Origin: Allium sativum
Lineage: Eukaryota > Streptophyta > Magnoliopsida > Asparagales > Amaryllidaceae
DNA: 64,000 bases
Direction of reading: 5' to 3'
Assembly: GCA_030737875.1 (NCBI GenBank)
Contig: CM060918.1
Location: forward strand, 881,248,403-881,312,402
Part shown: in pieces, positions 37,194 through 48,247 of the stretch
Layout: every line of letters begins with the position of its first letter
Position numbering within the stretch: position 1 is the stretch's first letter
The notes under the pieces: generated by a model
What the model saw: only the letters and a program-made list of their open reading frames with translations
Told to the model about the DNA's origin: nothing
Database searches by the model: none
Position numbers and translations under genes: made by a program

Positions 37194-40040
37194 TGTAATA
37201 CCCTAAAATTTTAACAACACTAAAAGAGGATAAATTAAATAATAACTAATTTAATATTCAGAATTAAGGAAAACGGACTGCGCCATTGCGTCTGTCTCAA
37301 AATTCTGGCCAAGATTGATATTTGGTTTGCGTAAAACGGACACCGTATGAATAAGTTATGAGGGTTTTTAGTTTGTATACACGTAGAAGAAATATGTATA
37401 TACACATGATACAACTATGAGTCAGCACTTATCCAGAAAGGGTCCAAAAATCAAAAATTCCGAATAGCGGCAAATTTCCCGCTTTAGAGGGTCGATCCCC
37501 GTAGAGGTGTGTTGACACCGGGGGTCGACCCCCCTTAAGGGGTGTCGACACCAGGGTCGACCCACCTACATGGGTGTCAACACCCTTAGGGCTGATGTGA
37601 TAGTCGGTTTTAGAGGGGCTGGCAGCTATAAATACATGGTAATTTCTCTTGTTTTTTCATTGAGAATCCATGGGGGCCAAACTCTGCCGATATCTAAATT
37701 GAACTAGATCCGTTAATCTCCTACAACTATCAACTTAAGAAATTCAGTTAGAGATTCGAGATCCATTCTACTTCTATTTTCTAATCCAAACACTGTGAGT
37801 TCCTAGTTGCTTTTAGATTTAAATATATAAAAGTAAATGTGATATGACAATAGTTTGGATTTGCTCATGTGCCTATATTATATTGGATCCATTGTAAATT
37901 GCAAACATATGAAATCCTAAATTGTGTTTAACTTGGATCTAAATCTCTATCTTGTTGGATCTAGTGTAACTTTTGTGGCATTCTATGATGTGGATCTTGA
38001 CCTTATTTGTGTTAGATCTATTTTTAACTATTGGTCTAAATCTCTATCTTGTTGGATCTATTGTAACTTCTATGACATTCTATGATGCGGATCTTGACCC
38101 TAATTGTGTTAGATCTATTTTTAACTACTGGAGCTGAATTACGTGATCTAGTTTATCATCTTGTGCCTATCATATTAGGTCTAAACCAGTTGGACATCTA
38201 AATTGTTAATTTAAATCTTATTATGTTTATTATGACATCATAGCTATGTTAACTGCCACAGGTCCATCAGATTTAAGCTTATATGTCAACCTTATCACCA
38301 TGCTAGTTTATGTTTATGCCAAAACAATCACCTTTGTCATATTCCCATCACTTTTACTTTTATTGTTTACGACTAGGCTACTTTCTAGCCTAGATGCCGC
38401 AAAATATAAGCAAAAGCGTTAGTTAGGGAACGGGGAAAAAAGAGAATAGAATTGGCATAATTTAAGTAATGTTTATGAATTGGACATATAATTCAAAAAG
38501 AGAAATTAGGGACATAATCACCTATAAAGGCATAGGTAAGAATTGGATAAGAATGAAATGTCTAATAATTACAATTAGGAATTGGTAATTGCACTTATGA
38601 CACGAGGTTAGGTTGCATTAGTGGTGGAAGTCTACCCAGACCCGACTGGCATATCCAGCAGCCACTAATGTTAAACCTAATGTGAGAGGTCTAAGTGCGC
38701 AAATACGAATCGGGCTATGACACGAGATTAGGCCCAACTTGTGGAGGAAGTCTGCTCGGACCCGACTGGCATATCCAGCATCCACAAGTTGTAGGCCTAA
38801 TGTGGGAGGTCTAGCCCATTATAAACCATAAATGGACATGGTAATAAATTGGACTACTTAACCTAATCTAATCCATAGGAATGGTATGATTATGAACTAA
38901 AGTTAGAGTTAAATAAAATTGGGTGGCCAATGGGTGGATTAAGTAATTTTGAGGGGGTGGGTAATATTTACATATAGGCCCACAAACTTAGCCCGATAAG
39001 GTTATGTAATTAAAGACACCTAGTGGTAAGCATAACCAGTAGAAAGATTGAGGTTATATAATTAAAGACACCTTTAGGGTAAATATAAACTGTGAAAAAC
39101 CTAGTGGCGGATACAAGACAAAAGGGACAACTTGTGTCATATTGTGTGGGACCCGTTTCAGTCAGTAGCCCAGAGTATATATCGAGTAGAGAACTCCGAA
39201 CTAGGTCGGAGAAGGGACACGCTTACTGACTGATTCTAAGAGATCCAAACATGGAGGCAGCATTGGCGATGCAAACCGACCGGGCTATGTGCGTGCATGA
39301 GCCGGGCCAAAGGGGATAAGACGACCGTGACACCTGTAGATATGGGGCTATGCATATCAGCGAGGGGTTACTACTTTAAGACGTGATACATCCTACTGTT
39401 GGGCCGACACAGAATATCTACGGAGTAGGGAGTCGATCGATCAGGGTAGTAGTAGGGTACATTTGGACGTATGCCTAAGTCTACCACCTTATAGTGGAAG
39501 GGATCATCTCATTCTTGTTATACTAGTAATAATGCAGGGTAATCATTAGAGAAGCATATACACCTTATCTTGTCTACCTTGTCACACCTTCCATTTATGT
39601 AGTGATCTCTCTTATCCACTTTATATGCCTATCATGCAACTTTTATTTATTTACTTGCTAAAAGTAACTAGACAAGCCAGACTTTATGTCTGACCCTTTT
39701 GTTTCCTTTTCTTTCTTCCGTTTCCCCCTAAGTTCTCAGGGCAGGAATACTCAGGCTTAGTCAGGACTCAGTTATCATCTTGCTAGAGCTGCTTTCGAAG
39801 TATGGCTCAAGTTCTTATCTCTACTATGTCTTTGTCTCTTTTATTTGGGGAATTATGTTTTCTTTTAAGTATTTATATACTCTGATGGTAAAAGACAGAA
39901 GTTATATTGTTTTAATGGTTTTTGTGACTTATGGTATTTTGGACCACGATGTATGCTTTGTGTTTGAAATAAAAATTTGAATTTCCGCTGCTATCTTATT
40001 TAGTTCTGCGTCTGTTTAATGCTTCATGAAACTTAATATA
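37194..40040 (+). repeat. 3' LTR of gypsy-1
   Basis: It starts TGTAATACCCTAAAATTT (one CpG-type C to T change from the 5' LTR start) and ends near ACTTAATATA. It carries the same internal tandem units, TATAAATA and GTCGAC cluster as the 5' LTR, with scattered substitutions and small indels such as an extra GACAAAAGGGACAACTTG-like block near 39116-39135. Confidence 0.88.
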
Positions 40041-40295
40041 TTCCACCAAATTCTTTAACATCTTTAACATGAAGACTCCTGTTTGAAGCATGATCAAAAG
40101 TTTCCAAATCTAACGGTCCCTTCAACGCACTACACTTCTTATCACATTAAAGTTTCCAAAACTGAAACCTCTTCTCTCTCAACATAATCTCTTCTTCAAA
40201 TTCTTCATTTTCCCTAAAAATAGTAATTTCATAATTACTAGAAAATTTGCCGCTCTTTCTTAAAGCCATTGGTGCGCAATTAAAACAAATCACCT
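40041..40295 (-). other. 5' internal region of the small LTR element
   Basis: On the minus strand this follows the PBS (GGTATCAAAGC) and runs to the gypsy-1 insertion point. A 40-codon frame (40269-40147) starts MALRKSGKFSSNYEI and is rich in glutamate. It is too short to be a gag gene, and I do not recognise it. Confidence 0.5.
40147..40269 (-). CDS. Small 40-codon frame after the PBS, unknown
   Basis: It starts with ATG about 25 bases after the PBS and ends with a stop at 40149-40147. The second half is charged (EENEEFEEE-like). It may be a gag leader remnant of a non-autonomous element or may not be translated. No function is proposed. Confidence 0.2.
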   Translation of the reverse strand: MALRKSGKFSSNYEITIFRENEEFEEEIMLREKRFQFWKL

Positions 40296-40414
40296 TGCTT
40301 TGATACCAATCTATTGTGCAAATAATTGCACAAATTGCTCTCATATCGATCTGTTATGCAAAAATTGCACAGATTGCTCTGATATCAATCTGTTATGCGA
40401 AAGGTTGCACAAGG
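40296..40414 (-). repeat. Three tandem copies of the LTR-end/PBS junction
   Basis: Units start at 40296, 40336 and 40375 (period 39-40 bp). On the minus strand each unit contains an LTR terminal piece (TTGCA..TAACAGA) followed by a PBS-like TTGGTATCAAAGC, TCGATATGAGAGC or TTGATATCAGAGC. The innermost copy keeps the best match to initiator tRNA-Met and is probably the working PBS. A similar unit lies at the left window edge, bases 1-30. Confidence 0.65.
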
Positions 40415-41008
40415 AAAAAACAATAAACACGATCTAGATTTGCCAATTGAACATCAATCAATCTCACTTCAATTATTCTATTACTCCAAATAATAAAGAA
40501 CCAAAAAGGACACACAATATTTATACTGGTTCCACTATCATCAAGAAGATAGTGTACATCCAGTCCAAAAGAGAGAGATTTTATTCCACATAAGAGAGAG
40601 ATACAAGAGATTGCAAGATAAGAGTTTACATAACCAAACCTTGAATTAGGGTTAACAAGAAGAGACATTCTATTTGAGGAACTCTAGCTGAATTCCAGGA
40701 TGGGTTTACAATGAAGTCTACCCCAGTATATAGCCAGTGAAATACATGTGAGTCATCAATCAAATTACAAAGACATAGTAATAAATAATGGAGGCAAATT
40801 ACTGAGGTAACAAATGACGTAAACATAGCAAGTAAATCAATTATTCCCTTCCTTTACCAAGATGAAAGAAAACAATCCTGCATTTATTTCTTTGCCATCT
40901 CATGAAATGCAATCGATAATTTATGCATTTCCATGTTAAAAATATATACTTTTCATTTTGCATATTTGTTTCCACCTATTTGTGATTTTGTATCATCAAA
41001 ATTTAACA
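40311..41008 (-). repeat. 5' LTR of the small minus-strand LTR element
   Basis: On the minus strand it starts TGTTAAATTTTGATG at 41008 and is closely related to 1-651. It is followed on that strand by PBS-like sequence, which marks it as the 5' LTR. The exact 3' end is blurred by the junction repeats. Outside it, 41009-41013 (TGCGC) has no visible partner, because the other outer edge lies beyond the window. Confidence 0.7.
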
Positions 41009-41197
41009 TGCGCTTGGATAATAGAAGTTTTCTCATCTCTGAAACTAAGTAGAAAAATAAATCATCCTTAAAACAAATATCTACTTTTTTAACTTACATG
41101 TTTATCATGGTTAAACATGAAGCAAAAAAGTTAGCCTAAGAATTGGTTATTATTTTAGCATTCAAAACAATATGCTACCTTAGTTTTACACTTCCGT
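41009..41197. other. Flanking sequence, nothing recognised
   Basis: AT-rich, non-coding sequence between the small LTR element and the hAT target duplication. Nothing recognisable. Confidence 0.5.
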
Positions 41198-41369
41198 CTT
41201 TTAGGTAGACCTATCAAAACATGACCCTGCCCATTTACCCAACCCATTTGACCCTAATTGCAACCCTATTCGGCCAACCCATCTATAATTTTTTATTAAA
41301 TGGGTCATAAAAGGAATGACCCATTTTTAAAAGGGTTACAAATGGGTAAACCACTTACCCATTTAACTC

Positions 41370-42104
41370 TGCCTACATATGAAGTCGCTATTTTTTTGGT
41401 TTAAACTGCGGTAACTTCTTCATACTGCATTTAAAATGAACGAGTCTCCGACCAATAAACTCCCACCTAAATTACGGATAGTATGGAACATTTGGATGTT
41501 TTATCTCATGAACGAATACAGCAGTTCTCCAAGATTACTACTGGTTATACTTAGAAAATAACATGCTATATTACCATATTTGAACTCTTCCTACATACTA
41601 AAACACTAATTTGTTTGGTGAAAATTGCGGTAATTTCTTCGTAATGCCTCGGAACCGGATGAGACTTTGACCAATAGATTCCGACCTAAATTAAGGTTAG
41701 TTTGAAACACTTAGACGTTTCATCTTGTGAACGAATACTATAGCTCTCCAAGGTGAGTAACAGTTATACTTAGAAAATAACAGGTTATATTACCATATTT
41801 GAACTCTGCCTACATACAAAGTCTCTATTTTATGTAAAAACTATAGTAATTTCATCGTACGCCTTAGAAACGAAAGAGACTTCGACTGATATATTACCAC
41901 CTAAATTACGGATAGTGTGAAATACTCAGATGATTTGCCTTGTGACCGAACACTATAGTTCTCCAAGGTGACTATTAGATAGATAATAACAGGCTATATT
42001 CCTATATTGGAACTTTACCTAAATACGAAGCTGTTATTTTTTTGGTAAAAAATGCAGTAATTTCTTCATACATCTTCGGAACCGGATAAAACTTCAAACA
42101 ATAG
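41370..42104. repeat. Tandem repeat array inside the hAT element, left part
   Basis: Units of about 211-219 bp are marked by the phrase GTAA(T/C)TTCTTC at 41411, 41630, 41845 and 42056. Each unit also carries CCACCTAAATTACGGATAGT and GAACGAA-AC-ATAG-TCTCCAAGGTGA. The fourth unit is cut by gypsy-2 and resumes at 52535. Confidence 0.85.
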
Positions 42105-45066
42105 TGTAACACCCCACGTCCATTAATGTCACTCACAAAGGGAATGCATTAACTTCCATGGAGGTTTTAAGTGAATATAGAACAAAAAAATTACAACAAG
42201 ACAGAAATAAGTAGTACTTGGAAATCTAAAACTTTATTTCATTGCAGCGGAAATTAAACATGTTTGTTACATCATAAAACCATAAATCAGAGTCAAGTAC
42301 AATATCCATCTTGATAAAACAAAATACATAATCCCATTACATAAATAGCCATTAAAGAAGATAACAAGCTGGACTTTACTTCAGCGGTCCAGGCCTTCCA
42401 AAAGAGAGAATAAGCAATTCAATCAGACTCCACTAGAGCTGGGTCCACCCTGAGGACCTGGAGGGGGAAAAAGGATAGAAATAGAGGGGGTCAGACATAA
42501 AGTCTGGCGAGTATGATAATTCTAACAATACTATTATCAAAATAACTAGACTAAGGCATAAGCTGGAAAACAAGGAAATGTCTATGAACTATTGGGTATG
42601 GAAGAGCAGATAAAGATAACGTTAAAGGCACACCTAATACTAACGAATAATTACTACACTGCACCACACCAGTCACCCTAAAGGTTGATCCCACTTGCTT
42701 CACTTAGAAATTTTATAAATAACTTCGTGTACCCCTAGCTGACTACATAGGTGCCGCCTGCCCCTATCTCCGCTAGGTGTACCCCACTACCCACTTTCGA
42801 TCGACTCCCTACTCGTAGATACCCGTGCTGGTCCCACAGTGGGGTGTATCACTCCCCTAAAGTGGCAACCCGATACAGCCTAAGGATGCACGGCTTATAC
42901 CTACACGATGCAACAACGTCTTACCTACCAGCCCGGGTCCCCACACACATATGAAACCCGTTGGACTTGCGTTGCCACCGCTAACCCGTTTGGCCTCTTA
43001 TAGTCAAGCCCAGTATGCGTGTCCCGTCCTCGACTTGGGTCGAGCCCACAAAGATACGTTTGAGTTACTGGTTGAAATGGGACCCCAATTACTTACCACA
43101 AGCTATCCACCTAAGCTTGTTCCCACTAGTATATCCCACTTAACCCTCTTCTTAGTCATGTTCATTTACATGTGTGTTTGGTTAAGTCTTACTAATCGTA
43201 TTTCAAATGCCACTAAAGGCACCCACTAGATTCCTCATGCCACCCCAGGCACCTACTTAACCCCTATGTCCCACTTCACATGTTTATCTGGTTAAGTATT
43301 TCTTAATTCATTCAGGCCATAACCTCATAAAGATCTCTCACATTAGACTGGCATTAATGGCAGCTGGATTCGCCGGGCGGGTCCGGGCAGTCTTACACCA
43401 TAAAAGAGTCTAACCTCGTGTCTTTACAACTGTTATGCTTTAATTTGGGCCTAGGACCTCTCACATTGGGCTGACATTTGTGACTACTGGATTCGCCGGG
43501 CGGGTCCGGGCAGTTTTACGTCACAAACGAGTCCAACCTCGTGTCCTAAGCATTGATTAACACTTATAATCTTTTACCCCAGTTTTAAATATATCCCTAT
43601 TCAAATCATTAATTAATTCCAATTTTAATGATGTCCATAATTGACTCAATTATGGCCATCCACTTACAGTATGCAAAATCATATCAATTGCACCCCAATT
43701 TCTTAATATTAAATCCTTAATATTACCCCTACCCCACATTATACGTTCGCTTATTCAACGCAAAATATACGTTAGACTCGAATAGTCTAACTCATAGCAC
43801 AAAGATAAATTATCACAACATATAGACAAATAAAATAGATCTAATCATAATAGGGGTGAAACTTGCATAATATGATCATGGATCTAAAGGTGTCAACTTG
43901 TTTGGTTAAATGTCACAACTTACATAATATGATCATAACCCAAGTTCATGTACAAACTTGCATATGTGGTTTATGCAACATAATGATAGTGTGAACTAGC
44001 ATCTAACACATAGAACTCACACATGTCATAATTCTGGATCTAAATAGATGTCATACAATATGTGAGATTATACATACTAATAAATCTAAACTTGCATAGG
44101 TACATGTGATTTATCATGTGAATCATCATAGCCCAAATATATATAATCAACATCATGATTCATAAGCTAACTACAACATAATAACATCATGGCTTTGTAA
44201 CATCGCAACTTAGCATAGAAACTTGCAACATATATAATATCATCATAGCATGATTTACAACATATAGGATATCATCATCACATAACATAGGATTTACAAC
44301 ATACATGATAGCATAAGGTTTACAACAACATATATGACAATTCACATCATTTTCTTACGATCCATATCACATCTTAATATAATTAGTTTGCTAATAATCT
44401 TATTAAGATCATCATACTCACAATTAGAAAAGAAAGACAGTCTTGATTTGCTTTAGAGTTGAGTAGAATTAGAGTTTTGATTAGCTTTCTTCCTTCTTAG
44501 TTGGCGGCGGCTACACTGAGTTCCATGGCGACGGCGGCTATTCTATTTTTTTATGTGATTTTAGAATGAGAGACTACCCATGTATATATAGAATTTAGGA
44601 TTAGTTTAGACCGTCCGATCAACTCAGAATGAACCTGAACCGTTAAATTAGCCAACTCAGCCCTAAAGATACATCAGCAGCTCAAGATTGGGCTCGGCCC
44701 AAACCTGGCCGACTTGACCAGGTCGACACCCAGGTCGACAATACAGTCGACCTGGGGGGTGGGAGGTCGACTCTAGTGTCGACTCCCCAGTCGACCTGCC
44801 TGGGCGGGAATTTTCCCGCCCAACCCGCTTCTGCACTTCCAGTTTGAATTTTTAAATTTTCTTGCGAGCTGTTTTGAATTTTCTGAAACTTCCGATGGCC
44901 ATATCTCCTTCATACGAAGTCCAAATTACGCAAACTCGGACTCTATTTCGACCAGAATTCCGAGATGAACACAATGGCGCAACACGTTTCCCACAATTCT
45001 CATGTCTGAGATTAGTTATTCTTTAATTTGTGAATATTTATATTAACAGAATTACGGGGTGTTACA
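42105..45066 (-). repeat. 3' LTR of gypsy-2
   Basis: It aligns throughout with 49550-52534. On the minus strand it begins TGTAACACCCCGTAATTC, has six GTCGAC hexamers (44718-44797), a TATATATA-like box near 44583-44590 and two tandem units with GGCGAATCCAG (43330-43560). Confidence 0.92.
44718..44797 (-). promoter_or_regulatory. GTCGAC cluster in the gypsy-2 3' LTR
   Basis: Six GTCGAC hexamers occur within 80 bases, in phrases such as AGGTCGACACC, CAGTCGACCTG and AGGTCGACTCT. They lie upstream (minus strand) of the TATA-like box. The 5' LTR has the same six at about 52175-52263. Confidence 0.5.
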
Positions 45067-45679
45067 TTCTCCCCTCCTTAAAGGATTTCGACCCCGAAAT
45101 CTTCAAGTCAAGAAGAATGTATATCCTAACATCCAATCGTCCATCTACTCAACCATCAAACACAGGCATCCATTGTCCTTATAGACTTCTAATGCTTTCA
45201 TGTTTAAATGCACAGTGTGTGTATATGTCCATATCTAATGCAAAATCAGGCGGTCCACTGATTCAGTTGACCTCCTTAATGCAAATCATGATAGTGCCAT
45301 GCGTCCATTATGTATGCAAAAGTTCCTTAATGCTACATATTATCTCTATATGCGTGCACAATCATCATCTGAATGCAGCATCCATATGATAAAAAAATCC
45401 TCATACATCCATTTTACTAAATACATCCATATATATGCAATATGCAATATGAAGTGACTGAGCCGATCTAGTGCCTAATAGTGTGTGTGTATATGCGTCC
45501 ACAAGCAACCACTAGCAAACACTTGCATCCACTTTGCATCCATCATACATAACATGTCTCAAACACATGTTTCAACCATAGAATTATCCTAAGTAAAGGT
45601 CAAAGATACTAGCGAGAGGACATGCTAAAGATAAGATAAGTACAAGCTAAGCGATAAAGGAGAAATTAAAAGACATACC
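45067..45679 (-). other. gypsy-2 3' untranslated region and polypurine tract
   Basis: The polypurine tract AAGGAGGGGAGAA abuts the 3' LTR on the minus strand, preceded by TTCGGGGTCGAAATCC. The rest is non-coding, with repeated GGATGCAAGTG-type words shared with gypsy-1. Confidence 0.75.
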
Positions 45680-47272
45680 CTAAAAAAGAAAAGGGTAAAA
45701 CGAACGCATCTTCGCTTCTGTCTCCCAAGTAGCATTGCTCTCATCATCTCCCCATTGCACTTTGACTAGTCTGACCTCTCGATTCCTCAACTTCTTGATC
45801 TCCGACCCAAGAATGCATGTAGGAGCTCGTCGAATCGTCGCATCACGCTCTATCTCCACCTCTCTAAGCAAACTCGGCTCTACCACTTCCGCGGTTTCGT
45901 GCAAGCACTTCCTCAAATGTGACACATGGAATACGTCGTGTACACCACTAAGTCTCTCAGGCAACTCCACTCTATATGCCATCTGTCCAATCTTCTCCTT
46001 AATAGGAAACGACCCTACAAACCTTGGTGCTAATTTCCCAAAGGACCCAAAGCGAACAACATTCCGTAATGGAGATACTTTGATAATGACTATGTCCCCA
46101 ACATCAAACTCAAGATCTGTCCTCCTTTTGTCTGCATAAGATTTCTGCCTGTTTTGCACCGTCTTCATCCTCCTTCGAATCAAGTCGTTCTTTTCCGAAG
46201 TCTCTCTAATCATATCGGGCCCAAGTAAGATCTTATCCGTAGATTCCCACCAACATGTAGGTGAACGGCAAGGTCGTCCATAAAGAGCTTCGAAAGGTGC
46301 CATGCCAATGCTAGATTGAAAGCTGTTATTATATGCGAACTCTACCAACAGAAGATGCTCTTCCCATGTACCCTCAAAGTCGAGGATACATAGCCTCAAA
46401 AGATCCTCTAGAATGCGATTCACCCTCTCAGTCTGGTCGTCCTTCTGAGGATGATACGCGGTGCTCAAACATAACTGAGTCCCTATCGCCTCTTGCAAGC
46501 TCTTCCAAAATTTGCTAGTGAAGATAGGATCACGGTCGCTTACTATGTTAGAAGGAACACCATGCAAACGAACTATCTCTTGAACGTATACAGAAGCTAA
46601 CCATGGAGAAGTCCTCTTACTCTTCACGGGAATGAAATGGGCGCTCTTAGTAAGTCTGTCTACTATAACCCAAATCCCCGTATTACCCTTCCTTGATCTT
46701 AGTAATCCATCCACAAAGTCCATCGAGACACTTTCCCACTTCCATAGTGGAACCTCTAATGGGTGAAGCAACCCACCGGGTTTCTTTTGCTCCGCTTTTA
46801 CTTGTTGGCACACCAAGCATCTAGCGACATGCTCAACCACATCCCTCTTCATACCGGCCCAAAATAAAACTCGCTTCATGTCTTTGTACATCTTATCCCC
46901 GCTGGGATGAATGGTCATCTTCGAACGATGTGCATCATCAAGAATAGTCTTCCTCAAGTCCTCGTCTCGTGGTTCACAAAGTCTACTATCCCTACGTAAC
47001 CAACCCTTATCATCTAGGGTATACCTACGGAGATGGCTTGATGACTCCCCTCTTTTGAGCTTCTCCACTAACTCAACCAACTGTGGGTCGTCTCGCTGTG
47101 CCTCACCAATCCGTCCCAAAAGCGTAGGTCTGACCTCCAAGGATGCTAGCAAACCGGGTACAAAGTCAACGGAAGGTCTAAAATCAAACATAGAGATGAA
47201 TTCTACGTTTCGCCGTTCAACAAACAACGGACTCAAGGACAGCCTTTTCCTACTTAAGGCATCTGCCACCAC
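45680..47272 (-). CDS. gypsy-2 integrase with chromodomain-type C-terminus
   Basis: A 530-codon open frame begins VADALSRKR, the end of RNase H, so its ATG is internal to the polyprotein. The zinc-binding region shows H (AHRSKMTIH) and CLVC. The catalytic D,D,E residues appear in [20 protein letters not shown] and [34 protein letters not shown] and DVFHVSHLRKCL mark the C-terminal domain, and the tail (IKKLRNREVRLVKVQWG...NATWETEAKM) resembles Tekay/Del chromodomains. The protein would insert cDNA into the genome. The frame is undisturbed, but upstream stops would prevent normal polyprotein translation. Confidence 0.93.
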   Translation of the reverse strand: MVADALSRKRLSLSPLFVERRNVEFISMFDFRPSVDFVPGLLASLEVRPTLLGRIGEAQRDDPQLVELVEKLKRGESSSHLRRYTLDDKGWLRRDSRLCEPRDEDLRKTILDDAHRSKMTIHPSGDKMYKDMKRVLFWAGMKRDVVEHVARCLVCQQVKAEQKKPGGLLHPLEVPLWKWESVSMDFVDGLLRSRKGNTGIWVIVDRLTKSAHFIPVKSKRTSPWLASVYVQEIVRLHGVPSNIVSDRDPIFTSKFWKSLQEAIGTQLCLSTAYHPQKDDQTERVNRILEDLLRLCILDFEGTWEEHLLLVEFAYNNSFQSSIGMAPFEALYGRPCRSPTCWWESTDKILLGPDMIRETSEKNDLIRRRMKTVQNRQKSYADKRRTDLEFDVGDIVIIKVSPLRNVVRFGSFGKLAPRFVGSFPIKEKIGQMAYRVELPERLSGVHDVFHVSHLRKCLHETAEVVEPSLLREVEIERDATIRRAPTCILGSEIKKLRNREVRLVKVQWGDDESNATWETEAKMRSFYPFLF

Positions 47273-48247
47273 CTTACCCTTGCCAGGGGTATATGCTATT
47301 TCGAAGTCTTAGGACGCTAAGAATTCCATCCACCTTTGCTGTCTTAAATTCAAGTCCTTCTAAGAGAATAAGTATTTTAAAGATTTGTGGTCAGTGAATA
47401 ATTCGAATTTCTCGCCAAGAAGATAATGGCGCCAAGACTTAAGCGCGAAAACAATAGCGGCCAACTCTAGGTCATGTGTAGGGTAATTTTTCTCATGCGC
47501 TCTCGACTGATGGAAACCAGTGGCTAAGTCCAACTGCGAAAACACTGAGGTGCCAACTAACTGATCGAAGAGATCGTCAATCCTCGGCAGTGGGTGTCTG
47601 TTCTTCTTAGTAAGCTTATTAAGTTCTCTATAGTCCACACAAAGTCTAAGGGACCCATCCGCCTTCGTGGCAAATACTACTGGAGCACCCCACTTCAATA
47701 TACTACGTCTTATGAACCCCTTCTCAAGCAACTCCTTCACTTGCATATTGAGTTCCCTCCTTTCACGAGGAGCCATGTGGCGTACTGGCAAAGATACTGG
47801 TTTTGCATTATCAACAAGATATATTCGAAAATCTATCTCCCGCTTCGGAGGCAAGCCCTTCACCTCCTCAAACACATCCGAATATTCTTGGACTACTTTA
47901 ACAGATCGTAGATTTTCCACCGACGCTTCAAGCGATTCTAGATAACTTAGCATAACGGAATTTATGGGATTACAAAAGATTTCGAGAGTGTTGCCAAGGC
48001 GAGTCATGAGCCTAACTACTCTCCTTTCACAATCAAGAACGGCCCCATTTCTGGATAACCAATCCATTCCTAAAATTAGCCCATAGCCTGTGAAGACCAA
48101 AACATAAGCATTACATCTAAACCCAACGCTAAGTATAGAAATTTTCAAATCCAAACATATCATGGACAAATAAGCTGAGCCCCCAATTGGATTCGAAACA
48201 ACTAAGGGATCCTCTATTAAACTGGTGTTTAAGTGCAGTGATTCAAC
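47273..48247 (-). pseudogene. gypsy-2 protease-RT-RNase H segment with central deletion
   Basis: It continues in frame from gag after one stop: protease C-terminal half ([24 protein letters not shown]), then RT N-terminus ([37 protein letters not shown]). The next residues, [12 protein letters not shown], belong to RNase H. The palm with the YxDD catalytic box, the thumb and the first part of RNase H are therefore missing (junction near 47500-47512). RNase H resumes as [11 protein letters not shown]. Stops follow (near 47360 and 47311) before the integrase frame. Reverse transcription from this copy is not possible. Confidence 0.92.

Larger units (their letters stand above)
30153..40040 (+). 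mobile_element. Ty3/gypsy (Tekay/Del-like) retrotransposon, gypsy-1, inactivated
   Basis: Two direct LTRs of about 2.8 kb (30153-about 32954 and 37194-about 40040) flank a 4.2-kb internal region. The internal region has an initiator tRNA-Met PBS, gag remnants, protease-linker, RT, RNase H, integrase and C-terminal chromodomain-type segments in gypsy order, then a polypurine tract. The pol region is broken by eight in-frame stops and about four frameshifts, and most of gag is deleted. Protein order and the C-terminus resemble the Tekay/Del chromovirus lineage. No clear target duplication could be fixed, because the exact LTR 3' end is uncertain. Confidence 0.9.

Noticed and set aside
30148..40045. 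GATCC/ATTCC as the target duplication of gypsy-1
   Set aside because: Only three of five bases agree and the LTR 3' end is not fixed, so no duplication is claimed.
41009..41013. TGCGC as the outer target duplication of the small LTR element
   Set aside because: The other outer edge lies left of base 1, and bases 11-15 do not match, so it cannot be tested here.
42751..43229. Open frames in the gypsy-2 LTR, repeated at 50196
   Set aside because: They lie within LTR sequence on the strand opposite to the element and are GC-driven chance frames.
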